Made by a program: the position numbers and the translations under genes
From: Candidatus Bathyarchaeota archaeon
GTDB lineage: Archaea > Thermoproteota > Bathyarchaeia > Bathyarchaeales > Bathycorpusculaceae
DNA: 64,000 nt
NCBI GenBank assembly: GCA_026014725.1
Contig: JAOZHV010000059.1
Span: forward strand, 273,558-337,557
Reading direction: 5' to 3'
The notes under the pieces: generated by a model
Told to the model about the DNA's origin: nothing
Seen by the model: only the letters and a program-made list of their open reading frames with translations
Databases searched by the model: none
Shown here: positions 1-9,081 of the stretch, in pieces
Layout of the letters: every line of letters starts with the position of its first letter
Numbering within the stretch: position 1 is the stretch's first letter

Positions 1-18
1 ATACCTAAAATACCTAAA
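1..18. promoter_or_regulatory. tandem 9-bp repeat upstream of dtxR-feoA
   Basis: Two exact adjacent copies of ATACCTAAA (1-9 and 10-18) lie directly before the ribosome-binding site GGTGA (21-25) of the regulator gene. On the other strand the unit reads TTTAGGTAT, which resembles the TTAGG half-sites bound by DtxR/IdeR-family iron repressors, so autoregulation is plausible. The array may continue left of the window edge. The link to DtxR is inference from half-site similarity. Confidence 0.45.
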
Positions 19-32
19 AAGGTGAACGTGAA

Positions 33-746
33 ATGCCTCCAAGAAGCGTTGAAGACTACCTCAAAGCCATATACGACCTATCCAAAAACGGAAACCCAGT
101 CAGCACCACAGACCTCTCCAAAATGCTTAACGTAGCGCCAGCCAGCGTCACAGAGATGCTCAAAAAACTATCCGAGAAAAACTACATCCAGTATTCACCA
201 TACCATGGCACCACCCTAACGAGCGCTGGAAAACAAATTGCTGAAAAAATGGCAAGAAAACATCGCTTACTCGAGCGCTTCCTATCCGACGTACTAAAAA
301 TAGACAAAGTGAAGGTTCACAGTCAAGCTTGCGAAATGGAACATGCCCTCTCAGATGACGCAGAAGAATCACTCTGCAGATTCCTAAAACACCCAGAGAG
401 CTGTCCTGACGACGGCAAAATTATCCCGCCCTGCGACCTACAAATCGGAAGCTGTGCAGAATGCATACACCTTCATAATCAAGGCTTAGAGGAAGTTGGC
501 AAACGCAAAGAAAACCTTGTCGCTCTAAGTGAGCTAAAAGATGGGCAAACAGGAAAAATCCAGTTCATCAGAGGCGGCCACAATGTGCTCCAGCGCCTCT
601 TAGACATGGGGCTCACGCCAAGCACAAAAATAACCCTAATCAAAGCAGCACCCTTCGAGGGGCCAATCCAGGTTTCTGTGCGGGGTTCAAAATTGGCGCT
701 CGGCAGAGGTATAGCGTCAAAAGTCTTTGTTGAAATTCAGGATTAA
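33..746 (+). CDS. DtxR/MntR-family metal-dependent regulator with C-terminal FeoA domain
   Basis: This 237-residue protein opens with a DtxR-type winged helix (about residues 1-65, [12 protein letters not shown] followed by a recognition helix near [12 protein letters not shown]). A metal-binding and dimerisation region follows, with His and Cys-rich stretches ([19 protein letters not shown]), and a C-terminal SH3-like FeoA domain from about residue 163 ([26 protein letters not shown]). It should bind Fe2+ or Mn2+ and repress ferrous-iron uptake. The ATG at 33 follows GGTGA at good spacing. feoB starts 20 bp after its stop, so the two are probably co-transcribed. Fusion of FeoA to the repressor lets one polypeptide be both regulator and potential transporter partner. 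Confidence 0.9.
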   Translation: MPPRSVEDYLKAIYDLSKNGNPVSTTDLSKMLNVAPASVTEMLKKLSEKNYIQYSPYHGTTLTSAGKQIAEKMARKHRLLERFLSDVLKIDKVKVHSQACEMEHALSDDAEESLCRFLKHPESCPDDGKIIPPCDLQIGSCAECIHLHNQGLEEVGKRKENLVALSELKDGQTGKIQFIRGGHNVLQRLLDMGLTPSTKITLIKAAPFEGPIQVSVRGSKLALGRGIASKVFVEIQD

Positions 747-766
747 ACTCGGAAGGTGTTTGGGCT

Positions 767-2725
767 GTGTCGTCAGATAATAAAAATAACGAATGTAAGC
801 AGTTAACGGTTGCTTTAGCAGGCAATGCGAACGTTGGCAAAAGTGTACTCTTTAACCAGTTAACAGGTTCGAATCAGATTATCGGTAACTGGCCAGGAAA
901 AACCGTTGACCGCGCCGAAGGCACGTTGCGCTATGAGGGTTATGATATTAAAGTTATTGATTTGCCAGGCATTTACTCTTTTTCTACTTTTTCGATGGAG
1001 GAGCTTGTTTCCCGCGACTACATAGCCTTGGAGAAACCTGATGTTGTGATTAATGTTTTGGACGCGTCGGTTCTTGAGCGAAACCTGTTCTTCACAATCC
1101 AACTCATCGAGATGGGAGTACCCCTTGTTATTTGTTTAAACCAAGTGGACGAAGCCAAGAAAAAAGGCATAATCATCGACAAAGAAAAACTGAAAAACAC
1201 GCTCGGTGTACCCGTCGTATTTACTGTTGCTATTCGCGGCGAAGGCATCTATGAACTAATGGGTGAAGCAGTTAACGCTGCCTTGGACCCCCCTAAAACT
1301 AAGCAATTGAGATACCGAAAAGACGTTGAGGAGAGTATCGGAAAACTCCAGCACATCATCGAAAAGGCGAATCTTGACATTCACTATCCAGCCCGCTGGC
1401 TCTCCATTAAGTTGCTTGAGGGCGACACTGAAATAATCAAGCTGCTTTCCGAAAAGTCCCGCGAAATTGTTGATGCAGCAGTAGTCATATCCCAAGAATT
1501 GGCGAGCACTTGTCAAGAGCCTTGCTTTTCAGTAATTGCTTCGGAACGATATTCACTTGCTAGCTCAATTGCCGCATCAGCACTCCAGCAAAGCGAAATC
1601 AAGAGCACTTTCTCTGAAAAACTCGATTGGTTAACCACGCACAGAGTCTGGGGGTACTTTACTTCGGCAGGAGTCATTGCAGGTTTGTTGCTTTGGACGT
1701 TTTTTGTAGGAAACGCGCTCTCAACCCTAATCGCAGATGGCTTAAACCTTATTCAACCAATTGACCCAGCGTTGTCTGCAAGCCAGCCAATTCTAAGCAT
1801 TATCCTCAACGGTGTTTGGGGCGGATTCACCGCTGGCGTCACTTTAATCATTCCTTTCGTTATCCCGTTCTACTTGTTACTAGCTATAGTTGAGGATTCA
1901 GGGATACTAACACGGGTAGCGTTCATGATGGATAGCGCTATGCACAAGATAGGCTTACATGGCAAAGCCTTGATTCCGATAATTCTCGGTTACGGCTGCA
2001 ACGTGCCAGCAATTCAAGCATGCAAAATCATGGAAACACGACGCGAGCGGCTCTTGGCAGCGTTCGCCATCACTTTTGCGCCTTGCTCAGCCAGAACCAT
2101 AATACTGTTCGGCATGGTGGGACTATTTGTTGGTATTCAATGGGCGCTTCTGCTGTACGTAGTTGACATTGTGATAATCTTTGCTTTAGGAAGGGTTGCA
2201 ATGAAAGCAGTTCCCGGCAAATCAACTGGCTTAATCATGGAGATGAGCAGTTTTAAGATGCCCGCGCTCAATGTCGTCTTAAAACAAACTTGGACGCGCA
2301 CAAAATCCATAATCTACGTTGTGTTCCCCATATACATAGTCTTCAGCGCGCTTATCCAAGCACTCTACGCCCTAAACCTGCTGACGCCAATTAGCAACGC
2401 ACTGGCACCGTTAACGGTAGGATGGCTGGGCTTACCAGTAGCAGCGGGGGTACTGCTAATATTGGGCACGGTTCGCAAAGAATTCATACTCGTTGGTGCA
2501 GTTGCAATCCTTGGCACCACGAACTTGCTGGTCGGCTTTACGCCAGTGCAGTTGGTCGTGATGGCGCTGGTGGCAATGCTCTACATTCCATGCGTGGCAA
2601 CTGTGGCAATCTTGGGCAAAGAATTCGGTTGGAAAGCAACAGCAGTCATAACAGCATCAAACATTGGGGCTGCATTGTTAATCGGCGGCTTAGCATTCAG
2701 GTTGCTGACGCTTTTGGGACTCTAA
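767..2725 (+). CDS. feoB: ferrous iron transport protein B (GTPase permease)
   Basis: FeoB imports Fe2+ across the cytoplasmic membrane. The N-terminal G domain shows G1 GNANVGKS (residues 19-26), the DLPG of G3 and NQVD of G4. The membrane part carries two Gate-like segments, one with [10 protein letters not shown] and the conserved FAPCSART. The length of 652 residues is normal for archaeal FeoB. The start is GTG at 767, preceded by GGAAGGTG (751-758). No separate feoA is needed upstream because the preceding regulator carries a FeoA domain. Confidence 0.95.
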   Translation: MSSDNKNNECKQLTVALAGNANVGKSVLFNQLTGSNQIIGNWPGKTVDRAEGTLRYEGYDIKVIDLPGIYSFSTFSMEELVSRDYIALEKPDVVINVLDASVLERNLFFTIQLIEMGVPLVICLNQVDEAKKKGIIIDKEKLKNTLGVPVVFTVAIRGEGIYELMGEAVNAALDPPKTKQLRYRKDVEESIGKLQHIIEKANLDIHYPARWLSIKLLEGDTEIIKLLSEKSREIVDAAVVISQELASTCQEPCFSVIASERYSLASSIAASALQQSEIKSTFSEKLDWLTTHRVWGYFTSAGVIAGLLLWTFFVGNALSTLIADGLNLIQPIDPALSASQPILSIILNGVWGGFTAGVTLIIPFVIPFYLLLAIVEDSGILTRVAFMMDSAMHKIGLHGKALIPIILGYGCNVPAIQACKIMETRRERLLAAFAITFAPCSARTIILFGMVGLFVGIQWALLLYVVDIVIIFALGRVAMKAVPGKSTGLIMEMSSFKMPALNVVLKQTWTRTKSIIYVVFPIYIVFSALIQALYALNLLTPISNALAPLTVGWLGLPVAAGVLLILGTVRKEFILVGAVAILGTTNLLVGFTPVQLVVMALVAMLYIPCVATVAILGKEFGWKATAVITASNIGAALLIGGLAFRLLTLLGL

Positions 2726-2760
2726 CCCCTCCTCATTTCTTTGCAAGCCTAAAAGCAAGC

Positions 2761-2785
2761 AACCATTATATTTGATTCAATGGTT
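2761..2785. promoter_or_regulatory. palindrome overlapping a TATA element before the Cys-rich mini-gene
   Basis: A perfect 7-bp inverted repeat, AACCATT (2761-2767) and AATGGTT (2779-2785), flanks an 11-bp spacer containing TATATTT. The TATA-like core lies about 25 bp before the ATG at 2796, the distance expected for a leaderless transcript. A dyad on top of the TATA element is a typical archaeal repressor position. Function is inferred. Confidence 0.4.
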
Positions 2786-2795
2786 AGTTTGGTTT

Positions 2796-2915
2796 ATGTC
2801 AACAACAGCGCCACATTGTCCCTGCCCAAAAAGAGACTGCCCACGCCATGGCAACTGTGAAGAATGCGTGCGGCACCACAAAGAAAAGGGCGAGTGGCCA
2901 TACTCTGCAAGGTGA
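2796..2915 (+). CDS. 39-residue cysteine-rich mini-protein
   Basis: A complete small ORF with ATG at 2796 and TGA at 2913. It encodes 39 residues with five cysteines in the pattern C-P-C-P-x4-C-P-x-H-G-x-C-x2-C followed by RHHKEKGEWPYSAR. Short proteins with this CPCPKxxCPRHGxCxxC layout recur in anaerobic archaea and Firmicutes (recalled, not searched). The cysteines and the His residues suggest a metal or Fe-S binding knuckle. It sits just after feoB and has its own TATA/dyad. The next gene starts 5 bp downstream and its ribosome-binding site overlaps this stop codon, so the two are coupled. Confidence 0.75.
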   Translation: MSTTAPHCPCPKRDCPRHGNCEECVRHHKEKGEWPYSAR

Positions 2916-2920
2916 ATAAT

Positions 2921-3160
2921 ATGGCTAAGCCGTCAGAGCGTGAAGCGCAAAAGAAACGGGAAAATATACAGAGGTATTTTTGGGATATTGTTGGTTCTGT
3001 TGAGCATATTTCTTTGCCTAAGCTGGAGGACGCAGTTAGGAAAGAGTTCAACTGTCAAGACGACAGGTTTGTTCAAACGCAGGTCAATCTGATGCAGACT
3101 GAAGCAAGAATCAGAGTGCAAAGCAACGTCAAAGTATGGATAAAACAGCCGCCAACCTGA
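2921..3160 (+). CDS. conserved hypothetical protein, 79 residues
   Basis: The family is not recognised. The protein starts MAKPSEREAQKKRENIQRYF and is a small, charged, mixed alpha/beta protein without membrane segments. The ATG at 2921 is chosen because a longer in-frame opening would run through the Cys-rich mini-gene, and because AAGGTGAA lies 5-12 bp before it. The text VGSVEHISLPKLEDAVRKEF looks like a helix-turn-helix-sized unit (inference only). It appears to form a two-gene unit with the mini-protein. Confidence 0.65.
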   Translation: MAKPSEREAQKKRENIQRYFWDIVGSVEHISLPKLEDAVRKEFNCQDDRFVQTQVNLMQTEARIRVQSNVKVWIKQPPT

Positions 3161-3170
3161 AAAACGGCCC

Positions 3171-3647
3171 TTAGAGGTCTGATTGTGAAGTTCTTTGGGG
3201 CTTTTTCGTCAATTTACCTTTAGCGCAATACTCACAAGTACCGTAGATATCTATTCGTTGACCGCTGGGGGTGAATTGAACTTTTCCAGTTGCTTTTTTG
3301 ACAAGTTCTTTTGAGGCTTGGTCGTCTAAATCTTGGATTTTGCCACATTGCAAGCATATCAGGTTTATGTGTGGTTCTAGGTAAGGGTCATAGCGTGTTT
3401 GTCCTTTAGGAAAATTAAGTTCTTGGATTAATCCGCTGTCTTTTAGGATATTTAGGGTGCTGTAAACAGTGGCTAGGCTGACTGTTGGATTTGTCTTTTT
3501 AACTGCCGTGTAGATTTTTTGTACACTCGGATGCTCGGGGCTTCCCAGCGCGATTTTACAGACGGCTATACGTTGAGGAGTGGCTTTGTAGCCTTTGCTG
3601 CGAAGTGCATTTATAATTGATACTTCAGTTTTCTGCGTGGACTGCAT
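3171..3647 (-). CDS. Fur-family regulator (PerR-like)
   Basis: A Fur/PerR winged helix occupies roughly residues 10-85 (ALRSKGYKATPQRIAVCKIA, SLATVYSTLNILKDSGLIQE), followed by the dimerisation domain with HINLICLQCGKI and a second zinc pair TCEYC. These two CxxC motifs form the structural Zn site of the family. The ATG at 3647 (158 residues) is preferred over an upstream in-frame start because the extra 19 residues are hydrophobic and non-conserved. The gene is divergent from the catalase with 69 bp between starts, which supports a peroxide-sensing PerR role rather than iron sensing. That assignment is contextual. Confidence 0.87.
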   Translation of the reverse strand: MQSTQKTEVSIINALRSKGYKATPQRIAVCKIALGSPEHPSVQKIYTAVKKTNPTVSLATVYSTLNILKDSGLIQELNFPKGQTRYDPYLEPHINLICLQCGKIQDLDDQASKELVKKATGKVQFTPSGQRIDIYGTCEYCAKGKLTKKPQRTSQSDL

Positions 3648-3716
3648 AACTAATACTAGGTAATAATAATTCTTAAATAATATTGCGGTGAAAGTTAATA
3701 GCAAGGAAGAATTTTT
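3648..3716. promoter_or_regulatory. shared perR-like/catalase divergent promoter
   Basis: This AT-rich 69-bp region separates the Fur-family gene from the catalase. It contains AATAATTCTTAAATAAT around 3662-3682, an imperfect dyad of the AT-rich type bound by PerR/Fur proteins. Binding by the adjacent regulator is inferred from the divergent arrangement. Confidence 0.4.
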
Positions 3717-5159
3717 ATGAAAGAAAATTTAACCACCAATCAAGGCTCATCTGTTCCTGACGACCAAAATTCTCTCACTGCTGGAAAAGACGGGTATGTG
3801 ATGCTCCAAGATGTCCATTTGATTGAGAAGTTGGCGCACTTTAACCGTGAACGCATCCCTGAACGCGTCGTCCATGCCAAGGGCGCTGGTGCAGGAGGCT
3901 ACTTTGAAGTAACCAAAGACGTAACCAAATATACAAAGGCTAAATTTCTCTCAGAAGTGGGCAAACGCACCGAAGTCTTCGTACGATTCTCCACAGTAGG
4001 CGGAGAAAAAGGCTCAGCGGACGCTGAACGCGACCCCCGCGGCTTTGCAGTTAAATTCTACACAGAGGATGGAAATTACGACCTCGTCGGCAACAACACA
4101 CCAGTATTCTTTATCCGCGACCCCCTCAAGTTCCCAGACTTCATCCACACTCAGAAACGCCACCCTGGCACCAACCTTAAAGATGCAAACATGTTCTGGG
4201 ACTTCCTATCTCTAACACCTGAGTCTGTGCATCAAGTAACCATTCTGTTCTCAGACCGCGGTACCCCACGCTCATATCGCCACATGAACGGCTACAGCAG
4301 CCACACCTACAAATGGTACAATGAATCAGGAGAAGTATTCTGGGTAAAATATCACTTCAAAACTGACCAAGGCATACAAAACCTAACACGTGAAGAAGCA
4401 GAACACATAAAGGGAACAGACCCAGACCACGCCACCCGTGACCTCTTTAAAGCCATCAAAAACGGCAACTACCCCTTTTGGACACTACAAATGCAAATTA
4501 TGCCTGCCAAAGACGCCGAAACCTACCGATTCAACCCCTTTGACGTTACCAAAGTTTGGCCCCACGGCGACTACCCGCCAATTGACATCGGCAAAATGGT
4601 GCTCAACCGTAACCCATCCAACTATTTCGCTGAAGTTGAACAAGCAGCCTTCTCGCCAGGCAACTTTGTACCAGGCATTGGAGCTTCGCCGGACAGGATG
4701 TTACAAGGCAGACTATTTGCTTACCATGACGCGCACAGGTACCGCTTAGGACCCAACTACCTGCTGTTGCCAGTTAATCAGCCTAAAGGCGTGAAAGTCA
4801 AGAATTACCAACGCGACGGCTACATGCGTTTTGACGGAAACTTTGGCGACGAACCCAACTACTACCCTAACAGCTTCGGTGGACCCGAACCCAACCCAGA
4901 AGCGGCGGAGCCAGCCTTTGAGATTTCAGGTCAAGTTGCACGCCAACCATACACGCACCCCAACGACGACTTCGTACAGCCAGGCAACCTCTACAGGAAA
5001 GTCATGACTGACATTGACCGCGAACACTTAATCGGCAACATAGTATCACATCTGTGCAATGCTAACAAGGACATCCAGCAACGGCAAGCAAGAATCTTCT
5101 ACAAAGCAGACCCTGAATATGGCCAACGAGTAGCAGAAGGCTTAGGCATAGAACTCTAA
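3717..5159 (+). CDS. katA: monofunctional heme catalase
   Basis: This protein dismutates hydrogen peroxide to water and oxygen. The 480-residue length fits the small-subunit (clade 3) catalases. Distal His53 lies in [10 protein letters not shown], distal Asn126 in [12 protein letters not shown], and the proximal heme-ligating Tyr336 in [37 protein letters not shown] is the classic conserved block. It is divergent from a PerR-like regulator. Heme catalase is sporadic in anaerobic archaea, so lateral acquisition from bacteria or methanogens is likely, although the base composition does not stand out. Confidence 0.97.
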   Translation: MKENLTTNQGSSVPDDQNSLTAGKDGYVMLQDVHLIEKLAHFNRERIPERVVHAKGAGAGGYFEVTKDVTKYTKAKFLSEVGKRTEVFVRFSTVGGEKGSADAERDPRGFAVKFYTEDGNYDLVGNNTPVFFIRDPLKFPDFIHTQKRHPGTNLKDANMFWDFLSLTPESVHQVTILFSDRGTPRSYRHMNGYSSHTYKWYNESGEVFWVKYHFKTDQGIQNLTREEAEHIKGTDPDHATRDLFKAIKNGNYPFWTLQMQIMPAKDAETYRFNPFDVTKVWPHGDYPPIDIGKMVLNRNPSNYFAEVEQAAFSPGNFVPGIGASPDRMLQGRLFAYHDAHRYRLGPNYLLLPVNQPKGVKVKNYQRDGYMRFDGNFGDEPNYYPNSFGGPEPNPEAAEPAFEISGQVARQPYTHPNDDFVQPGNLYRKVMTDIDREHLIGNIVSHLCNANKDIQQRQARIFYKADPEYGQRVAEGLGIEL

Positions 5160-5162
5160 GCC

Positions 5163-5195
5163 CATTCTTTCTTTTTTAACAGGAATCTTTTTTAT
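5163..5195 (+). terminator. T-rich terminator after catalase
   Basis: Oligo-T tracts (TTCTTTCTTTTTT and, after a short gap, TCTTTTTTATAATC) directly follow the catalase stop codon. Poly-T is the archaeal intrinsic termination signal. The second tract also supplies a TATA-like element for the following nfu gene. Confidence 0.4.
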
Positions 5196-5231
5196 AATCA
5201 ATTTGTTTCTTCAATGTGAAAGTGAAACAAT

Positions 5232-5465
5232 ATGCCTGAATCAATCGAGAAAAGAGTACAACAAGCCCTTGACGATATTAGACCGCAAATCCAAATGGAC
5301 GGCGGAGACGTAGAACTAGTCGCTGTGGAGGGAAAAACTGTCAAAGTCCGCTTAGTTGGGCATTGCGCAGGTTGCCCCATGTCGCAAATGACGCTTAAAA
5401 ACGGCATTGAAGCACACCTTAAGTCAGTGGTTCCAGAAGTACAAAAAGTCGAAGCGGTACATTAA
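5232..5465 (+). CDS. NifU C-terminal domain protein (Nfu), Fe-S cluster carrier
   Basis: A 77-residue stand-alone Nfu domain. The hallmark CxxC lies in LVGHCAGCPMSQMTLKNGIE, preceded by RPQIQMDGGDVELVAVEG, which is the standard family text. It holds a [4Fe-4S] cluster between monomers and delivers it to apo-proteins. It may support the radical SAM and other Fe-S enzymes of this window. The ATG at 5232 follows GTGAAAGTGAAAC. Confidence 0.93.
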   Translation: MPESIEKRVQQALDDIRPQIQMDGGDVELVAVEGKTVKVRLVGHCAGCPMSQMTLKNGIEAHLKSVVPEVQKVEAVH

Positions 5466-5708
5466 GTCAAACAACACTCAATAATCATTAAATTTTATAT
5501 TTTTTTGTTTAGGGCAAATCTGTATTTAGCCTTCATAAAGTTTTAGAAATAAAATTAATTAATGTTTAATTGGGTTAAGAGGGAATGCATTGATGGCACG
5601 TCCATCACACTTGCATATCCACACAACTCTTAACCCCTTGCTTCAATTCTAAAAAACAGTCACTAAAAATTCAAGAAGTAGATTGAAAACTAAAAAAAGA
5701 AGAAAGAT
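5466..5708. other. 243-bp AT-rich intergenic region, nothing recognised
   Basis: This lies between the convergent ends of nfu and the RuBisCO gene. It holds poly-T and poly-A stretches that could terminate both transcripts. No ORF, stable hairpin or RNA motif was recognised. Confidence 0.4.
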
Positions 5709-6932
5709 TCAGCTTTTCCAGTGCTCTAAGGCAAGAGCCAGCTCCCTGTGGCTTTTTGCATATTCACCAAGCGTTTTGCCCTCCAGAGTCGCATCGACTG
5801 CTTGGCGCATCGCTTTAGCGCCTGCCACTGTTCCTTGTGGATGTCCATGAATGCCGCCGCCAGCCTGAAGAACCACATCAGCTCCAAAGTTTTCCAGCAA
5901 TGCAGGCACAAGACTTGGATATAGCCCGCCGGATGCAACAGGCAACACAGGCTTCAATCCGCTCAGTTCGGTCTTGCAGGCTTCAATGTTTTCCAACACT
6001 TCCTCTTTTGTCTCTGACATTTTGCCTACAACTGTGCCAACGTGCAGTTGGTCAACACCAATCACCCGCGCGACTGTCACTATGGGCTTCATAGCTATAC
6101 CGTGCAGGGGATTTTTGGTGAAGGCTGCGTGTCCAGCGCGGTGCGCGTGAAGGACAAGTTTGAAATTTTGGTTTCTAAGCGTTTGCAGAGCTGACCAGCC
6201 GCAGGTTAAAATGTCTATCATGAGGTATTCTCCGCCTTGGTCAACGACGGCTTGGGCGCGTTTGAGCAGGGTTTGGGTTTCAGCGGTGATGTTTACCATG
6301 TAAACTTTGTGTTCACCAGTCTCGCTCTGAGCTTTGTCTCGGCTCTCCAGCGTCTGCACCAAACGTTCCTCAAAGGGGTTAAAAGCTTGGCTACTGAGGT
6401 TCTCATCATCTTTCACGACATCGCAGCCACCCAGCCATGCTTCGTAAGCAACTTTGGCGTGGTCTTTAGTTTTTAAGCCCAATTTAGGCTTGATGATGGC
6501 GCCTACAAGCGGGCGTTTTGGCACGTTTAAGAGTTTGCGGATTCCGTCTATTCCGTAGGCTGGACCCTTAAAACTGGAGATTAACGTTTTAGGAAGGTGT
6601 ATGTCGAGTAAACGCAGGTTCTTGAGCGCTTTTAGCCCGAAAACATTGCCTGCAATGCTGCTTAGGATGTTTGGCATGTTGGCTGGCTCAAAAAGTTCAA
6701 TCGGATAAGCAATTTTTATCGTGTTACCGTGGATGCTGTACACGTGGGCTGCCAGTTGCTTAACGTAGGGCTGTTCGGTTGTTAGCTCAGTCCATGTGCC
6801 AACAGAGCTTTCAGCGGCAACGCCGCCTGCGGCTTCGTTTAGGCTTATGCCGTCAGGTTCAACGCTAAATGTGCAGGTTAAGTCTGTTTCTTTTGGTTTA
6901 TAGTTTAAATCAACAAAGTCTAGATACTTCAA
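5709..6932 (-). CDS. rbcL: ribulose-1,5-bisphosphate carboxylase, form III
   Basis: This enzyme fixes CO2 onto ribulose-1,5-bisphosphate in the archaeal AMP pathway. Visible active-site blocks are GAIIKPKLGL (catalytic Lys), GGCDVVKDDENL (carbamylated Lys, Asp and Glu for Mg2+), HAHRAGHAAFTKN, loop 6 VGTVVGKMSE and the phosphate-binding SGG and AGGGIHGHP. Length and sequence fit form III. The start is set at TTG 6932, giving MKYLDFVDLNYKP, because GAGAGG lies 7 bp before it. A GTG at 6947 would add five residues. It is divergent from AMP phosphorylase, its pathway partner. Position 175 (counted from the GTG) is Cys in GGCD, where many homologs have other residues. Confidence 0.95.
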   Translation of the reverse strand: MKYLDFVDLNYKPKETDLTCTFSVEPDGISLNEAAGGVAAESSVGTWTELTTEQPYVKQLAAHVYSIHGNTIKIAYPIELFEPANMPNILSSIAGNVFGLKALKNLRLLDIHLPKTLISSFKGPAYGIDGIRKLLNVPKRPLVGAIIKPKLGLKTKDHAKVAYEAWLGGCDVVKDDENLSSQAFNPFEERLVQTLESRDKAQSETGEHKVYMVNITAETQTLLKRAQAVVDQGGEYLMIDILTCGWSALQTLRNQNFKLVLHAHRAGHAAFTKNPLHGIAMKPIVTVARVIGVDQLHVGTVVGKMSETKEEVLENIEACKTELSGLKPVLPVASGGLYPSLVPALLENFGADVVLQAGGGIHGHPQGTVAGAKAMRQAVDATLEGKTLGEYAKSHRELALALEHWKS

Positions 6933-7023
6933 AGAGAAACCTCTCACTGAGTATTGTGAACTGCTTTTTCCTTAAAATCTTTAACTATAGCCACAGCAAT
7001 CAAATAGTATCGGTGGCTTTGCA

Positions 7024-8568
7024 GTGGAGCTAAAAGTTGAACTCTTAAACATCACCACAGGCGGAAACCGAATTGCCCTCTTAAGCGAAGAAACCGCCAG
7101 CCAGTTAGGCGTGCACAGTTCTGACAGAATAAAAATTACGTATGGCAAAAAAGAACTGATTGCAATAGCAAACATTGCAGAGCACTTTCCAAATGACCGC
7201 ATCGGACTCTTCGAGGAAACCGAAGCAGCACTGCAAGTTAAGGGTGACGAGATTGTCCAAGTTCATTTAGCTTCGCTTCCAGAGTCACTTTTTAGTGTGC
7301 GTGCCAAACTTCATGGGGAGCGCCTTCGTGAAAAGGACATTATGAACATTGTAAAGGACGTTGTTGAGCGGCATTTGAGCACGGTTGAAATCGCCGCGTT
7401 CCTCACAGCCCTCAGCATCCACGGATTAAGCACAGCTGAGAACGAAGCTTTATCAAGAGCTATGGTTGCAACAGGGAAAACGCTTCATTTTGGCAAGGGA
7501 CCAATTCTAGACAAGCACAGTGTCGGCGGCATCCCAGGCGACAAAACCAGCATGCTGGTCGTGCCCATAGTAGCAGCTGCAGGATTCACCATACCCAAAA
7601 CCTCCTCGCGGGCAATCACGTCTCCAGCTGGAACTGCTGACAGAGTAGAAACCCTCTGCCCAGTCAACCTTTCTATTCACGAAATTCAAAATGTTGTAGA
7701 AAAAACTAATGGGTGCCTTGTTTGGGGTGGCTCTCTTGAGCTTGCACCAGCCGACGACCTGTTCATTCAAGTAGAGTATCCGTTGGGGATTGACCCGATG
7801 TTGTTGCCTTCTATTCTGAGCAAGAAGAAAGCCATCGGCGCCACCCACGTTGCTGTTGACATTCCAACAGGGATGGGCGCAAAAATTAAGACACGGACAG
7901 AAGCGTACGTTTTGGCTTCTGATTTTGTGGATTTAGGTAAACGTTTAGGCTTAAATATTCAGTGCGCCCTGACTTTTGGTGACCAACCGTTAGGATGCAC
8001 CATTGGACCAGCGCTGGAAGCCAAAGAAGCGTTGATGACTCTTATGGGGCGTGGTCCACCTGACTTGCGGGAGAAAGCCGTGAGCCTTGCTGGGATGCTT
8101 TTTGAGATGGTTGGGGTTGAGAACAGCCGAGTTGTGGCTGAGGAAATGGTTGATTCTGGCAAAGCTGAAAAGAAACTGCGAGAAATCATCGCGGCTCAGG
8201 GTGGAAACCCAAGGGTTAAACCTGAAGATTTGCCTGTTGGTTCCGAATCTGCTGTTGTGCGTTCGGATAAAGCTGGCAAGGTCCTGTGGCTTAGCACTGA
8301 AGATATTGTGCGCATCGCTCGTGAGGCAGGAGCACCAAAGGAAAAAGGCGCAGGCGTGGTTTTACATGCCAAGTTAGCGGATAGTGTACGTAAAGACGGC
8401 GTCTTGTTTGAAATTTTTGCGGAACGAAGTAGCAAGTTGTCTTCTGCTTTGGAGTTGGCTAAACGGTTGTCACCTATTGTGCTGAGCAAAAAGCCTGAGG
8501 AAAAAATGATTCTAGACCAGATACCTGAAAAAACAACCCGTGAAAAAACTTTCATGCTTGACCGATGA
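7024..8568 (+). CDS. deoA: AMP phosphorylase
   Basis: This enzyme phosphorolyses AMP (and CMP/UMP) to ribose-1,5-bisphosphate and base, the entry step that feeds RuBisCO in archaea. The 514-residue length and the extra N-terminal domain of about 80 residues separate it from bacterial thymidine phosphorylases. The conserved nucleoside phosphorylase block is DKHSVGGIPGDKTSMLVVPI, with SSRAITSPAGTADRVE after it. The start is GTG 7024 after CGGTGG. It is divergent from RuBisCO over a 91-bp promoter region. The third enzyme, ribose-1,5-bisphosphate isomerase, is not in this window. Confidence 0.95.
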   Translation: MELKVELLNITTGGNRIALLSEETASQLGVHSSDRIKITYGKKELIAIANIAEHFPNDRIGLFEETEAALQVKGDEIVQVHLASLPESLFSVRAKLHGERLREKDIMNIVKDVVERHLSTVEIAAFLTALSIHGLSTAENEALSRAMVATGKTLHFGKGPILDKHSVGGIPGDKTSMLVVPIVAAAGFTIPKTSSRAITSPAGTADRVETLCPVNLSIHEIQNVVEKTNGCLVWGGSLELAPADDLFIQVEYPLGIDPMLLPSILSKKKAIGATHVAVDIPTGMGAKIKTRTEAYVLASDFVDLGKRLGLNIQCALTFGDQPLGCTIGPALEAKEALMTLMGRGPPDLREKAVSLAGMLFEMVGVENSRVVAEEMVDSGKAEKKLREIIAAQGGNPRVKPEDLPVGSESAVVRSDKAGKVLWLSTEDIVRIAREAGAPKEKGAGVVLHAKLADSVRKDGVLFEIFAERSSKLSSALELAKRLSPIVLSKKPEEKMILDQIPEKTTREKTFMLDR

Positions 8569-8579
8569 AAGCAATTGGT

Positions 8580-8948
8580 TTAGTGATGTCTGATTGCTCC
8601 ACCAATCAAGCCTCCGATTGCTGAAACGATTCCTGCGAATACCGCAAATAGAATCGCTATAACGCCAACTGCCAAACCAGCTAAGCCGCCGAACAAAGCG
8701 CCCGCAATGCCCTCTGCGATTCCGCCCATTACTGCTAGACCTACAAATGCTAGTATAGCTATTATGATGCCGCCGAAGATGCCTGCTAAAAAACCAGCCA
8801 GTGCTCCTCTACCGATACCTGTCGCGATGAGTCCAGCAACAAGTCCGCCGATGAATCCACCGATTAAATGCCCCAGTCCTGGAAAGAAAAAACCAAGGAG
8901 CAATGTTACCAAAAAGCCTACAAAAGCGCCCAACCATATGCTTCCCAA
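8580..8948 (-). CDS. Gly/Ala-rich polytopic membrane protein (DUF5518-like)
   Basis: A 122-residue protein made almost entirely of four hydrophobic, glycine-zipper-like segments (GGFIGGLVAGLIATGIG, GFLAGIFGGIIIAILAFVG, GALFGGLAGLAVGVIAILF and others) ending in RHH. This layout matches the small DUF5518-type membrane proteins of archaea. The start is TTG 8948, supported by GGTGGTGA seven bases upstream. It is a paralog of the next gene upstream (9082-9453). Function is unknown. Confidence 0.7.
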   Translation of the reverse strand: MGSIWLGAFVGFLVTLLLGFFFPGLGHLIGGFIGGLVAGLIATGIGRGALAGFLAGIFGGIIIAILAFVGLAVMGGIAEGIAGALFGGLAGLAVGVIAILFAVFAGIVSAIGGLIGGAIRHH

Positions 8949-9081
8949 CTTTTATTCACCACCTTTACAAGTAATTTCTCAGTGAATGCAAAAAATAAAC
9001 ACTAAACAATACATGGGTTGTTTAAATAATGGTTTGTTGGTGTAGTTACGCAATCACAATGCTTTGGAAACGGAAAACTGC

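Noticed and set aside
8707..8985. 92-codon Pro/Ala-rich + strand ORF
   Set aside because: Antisense of the glycine-rich membrane protein gene; the Pro-rich text is the complement of Gly codons.
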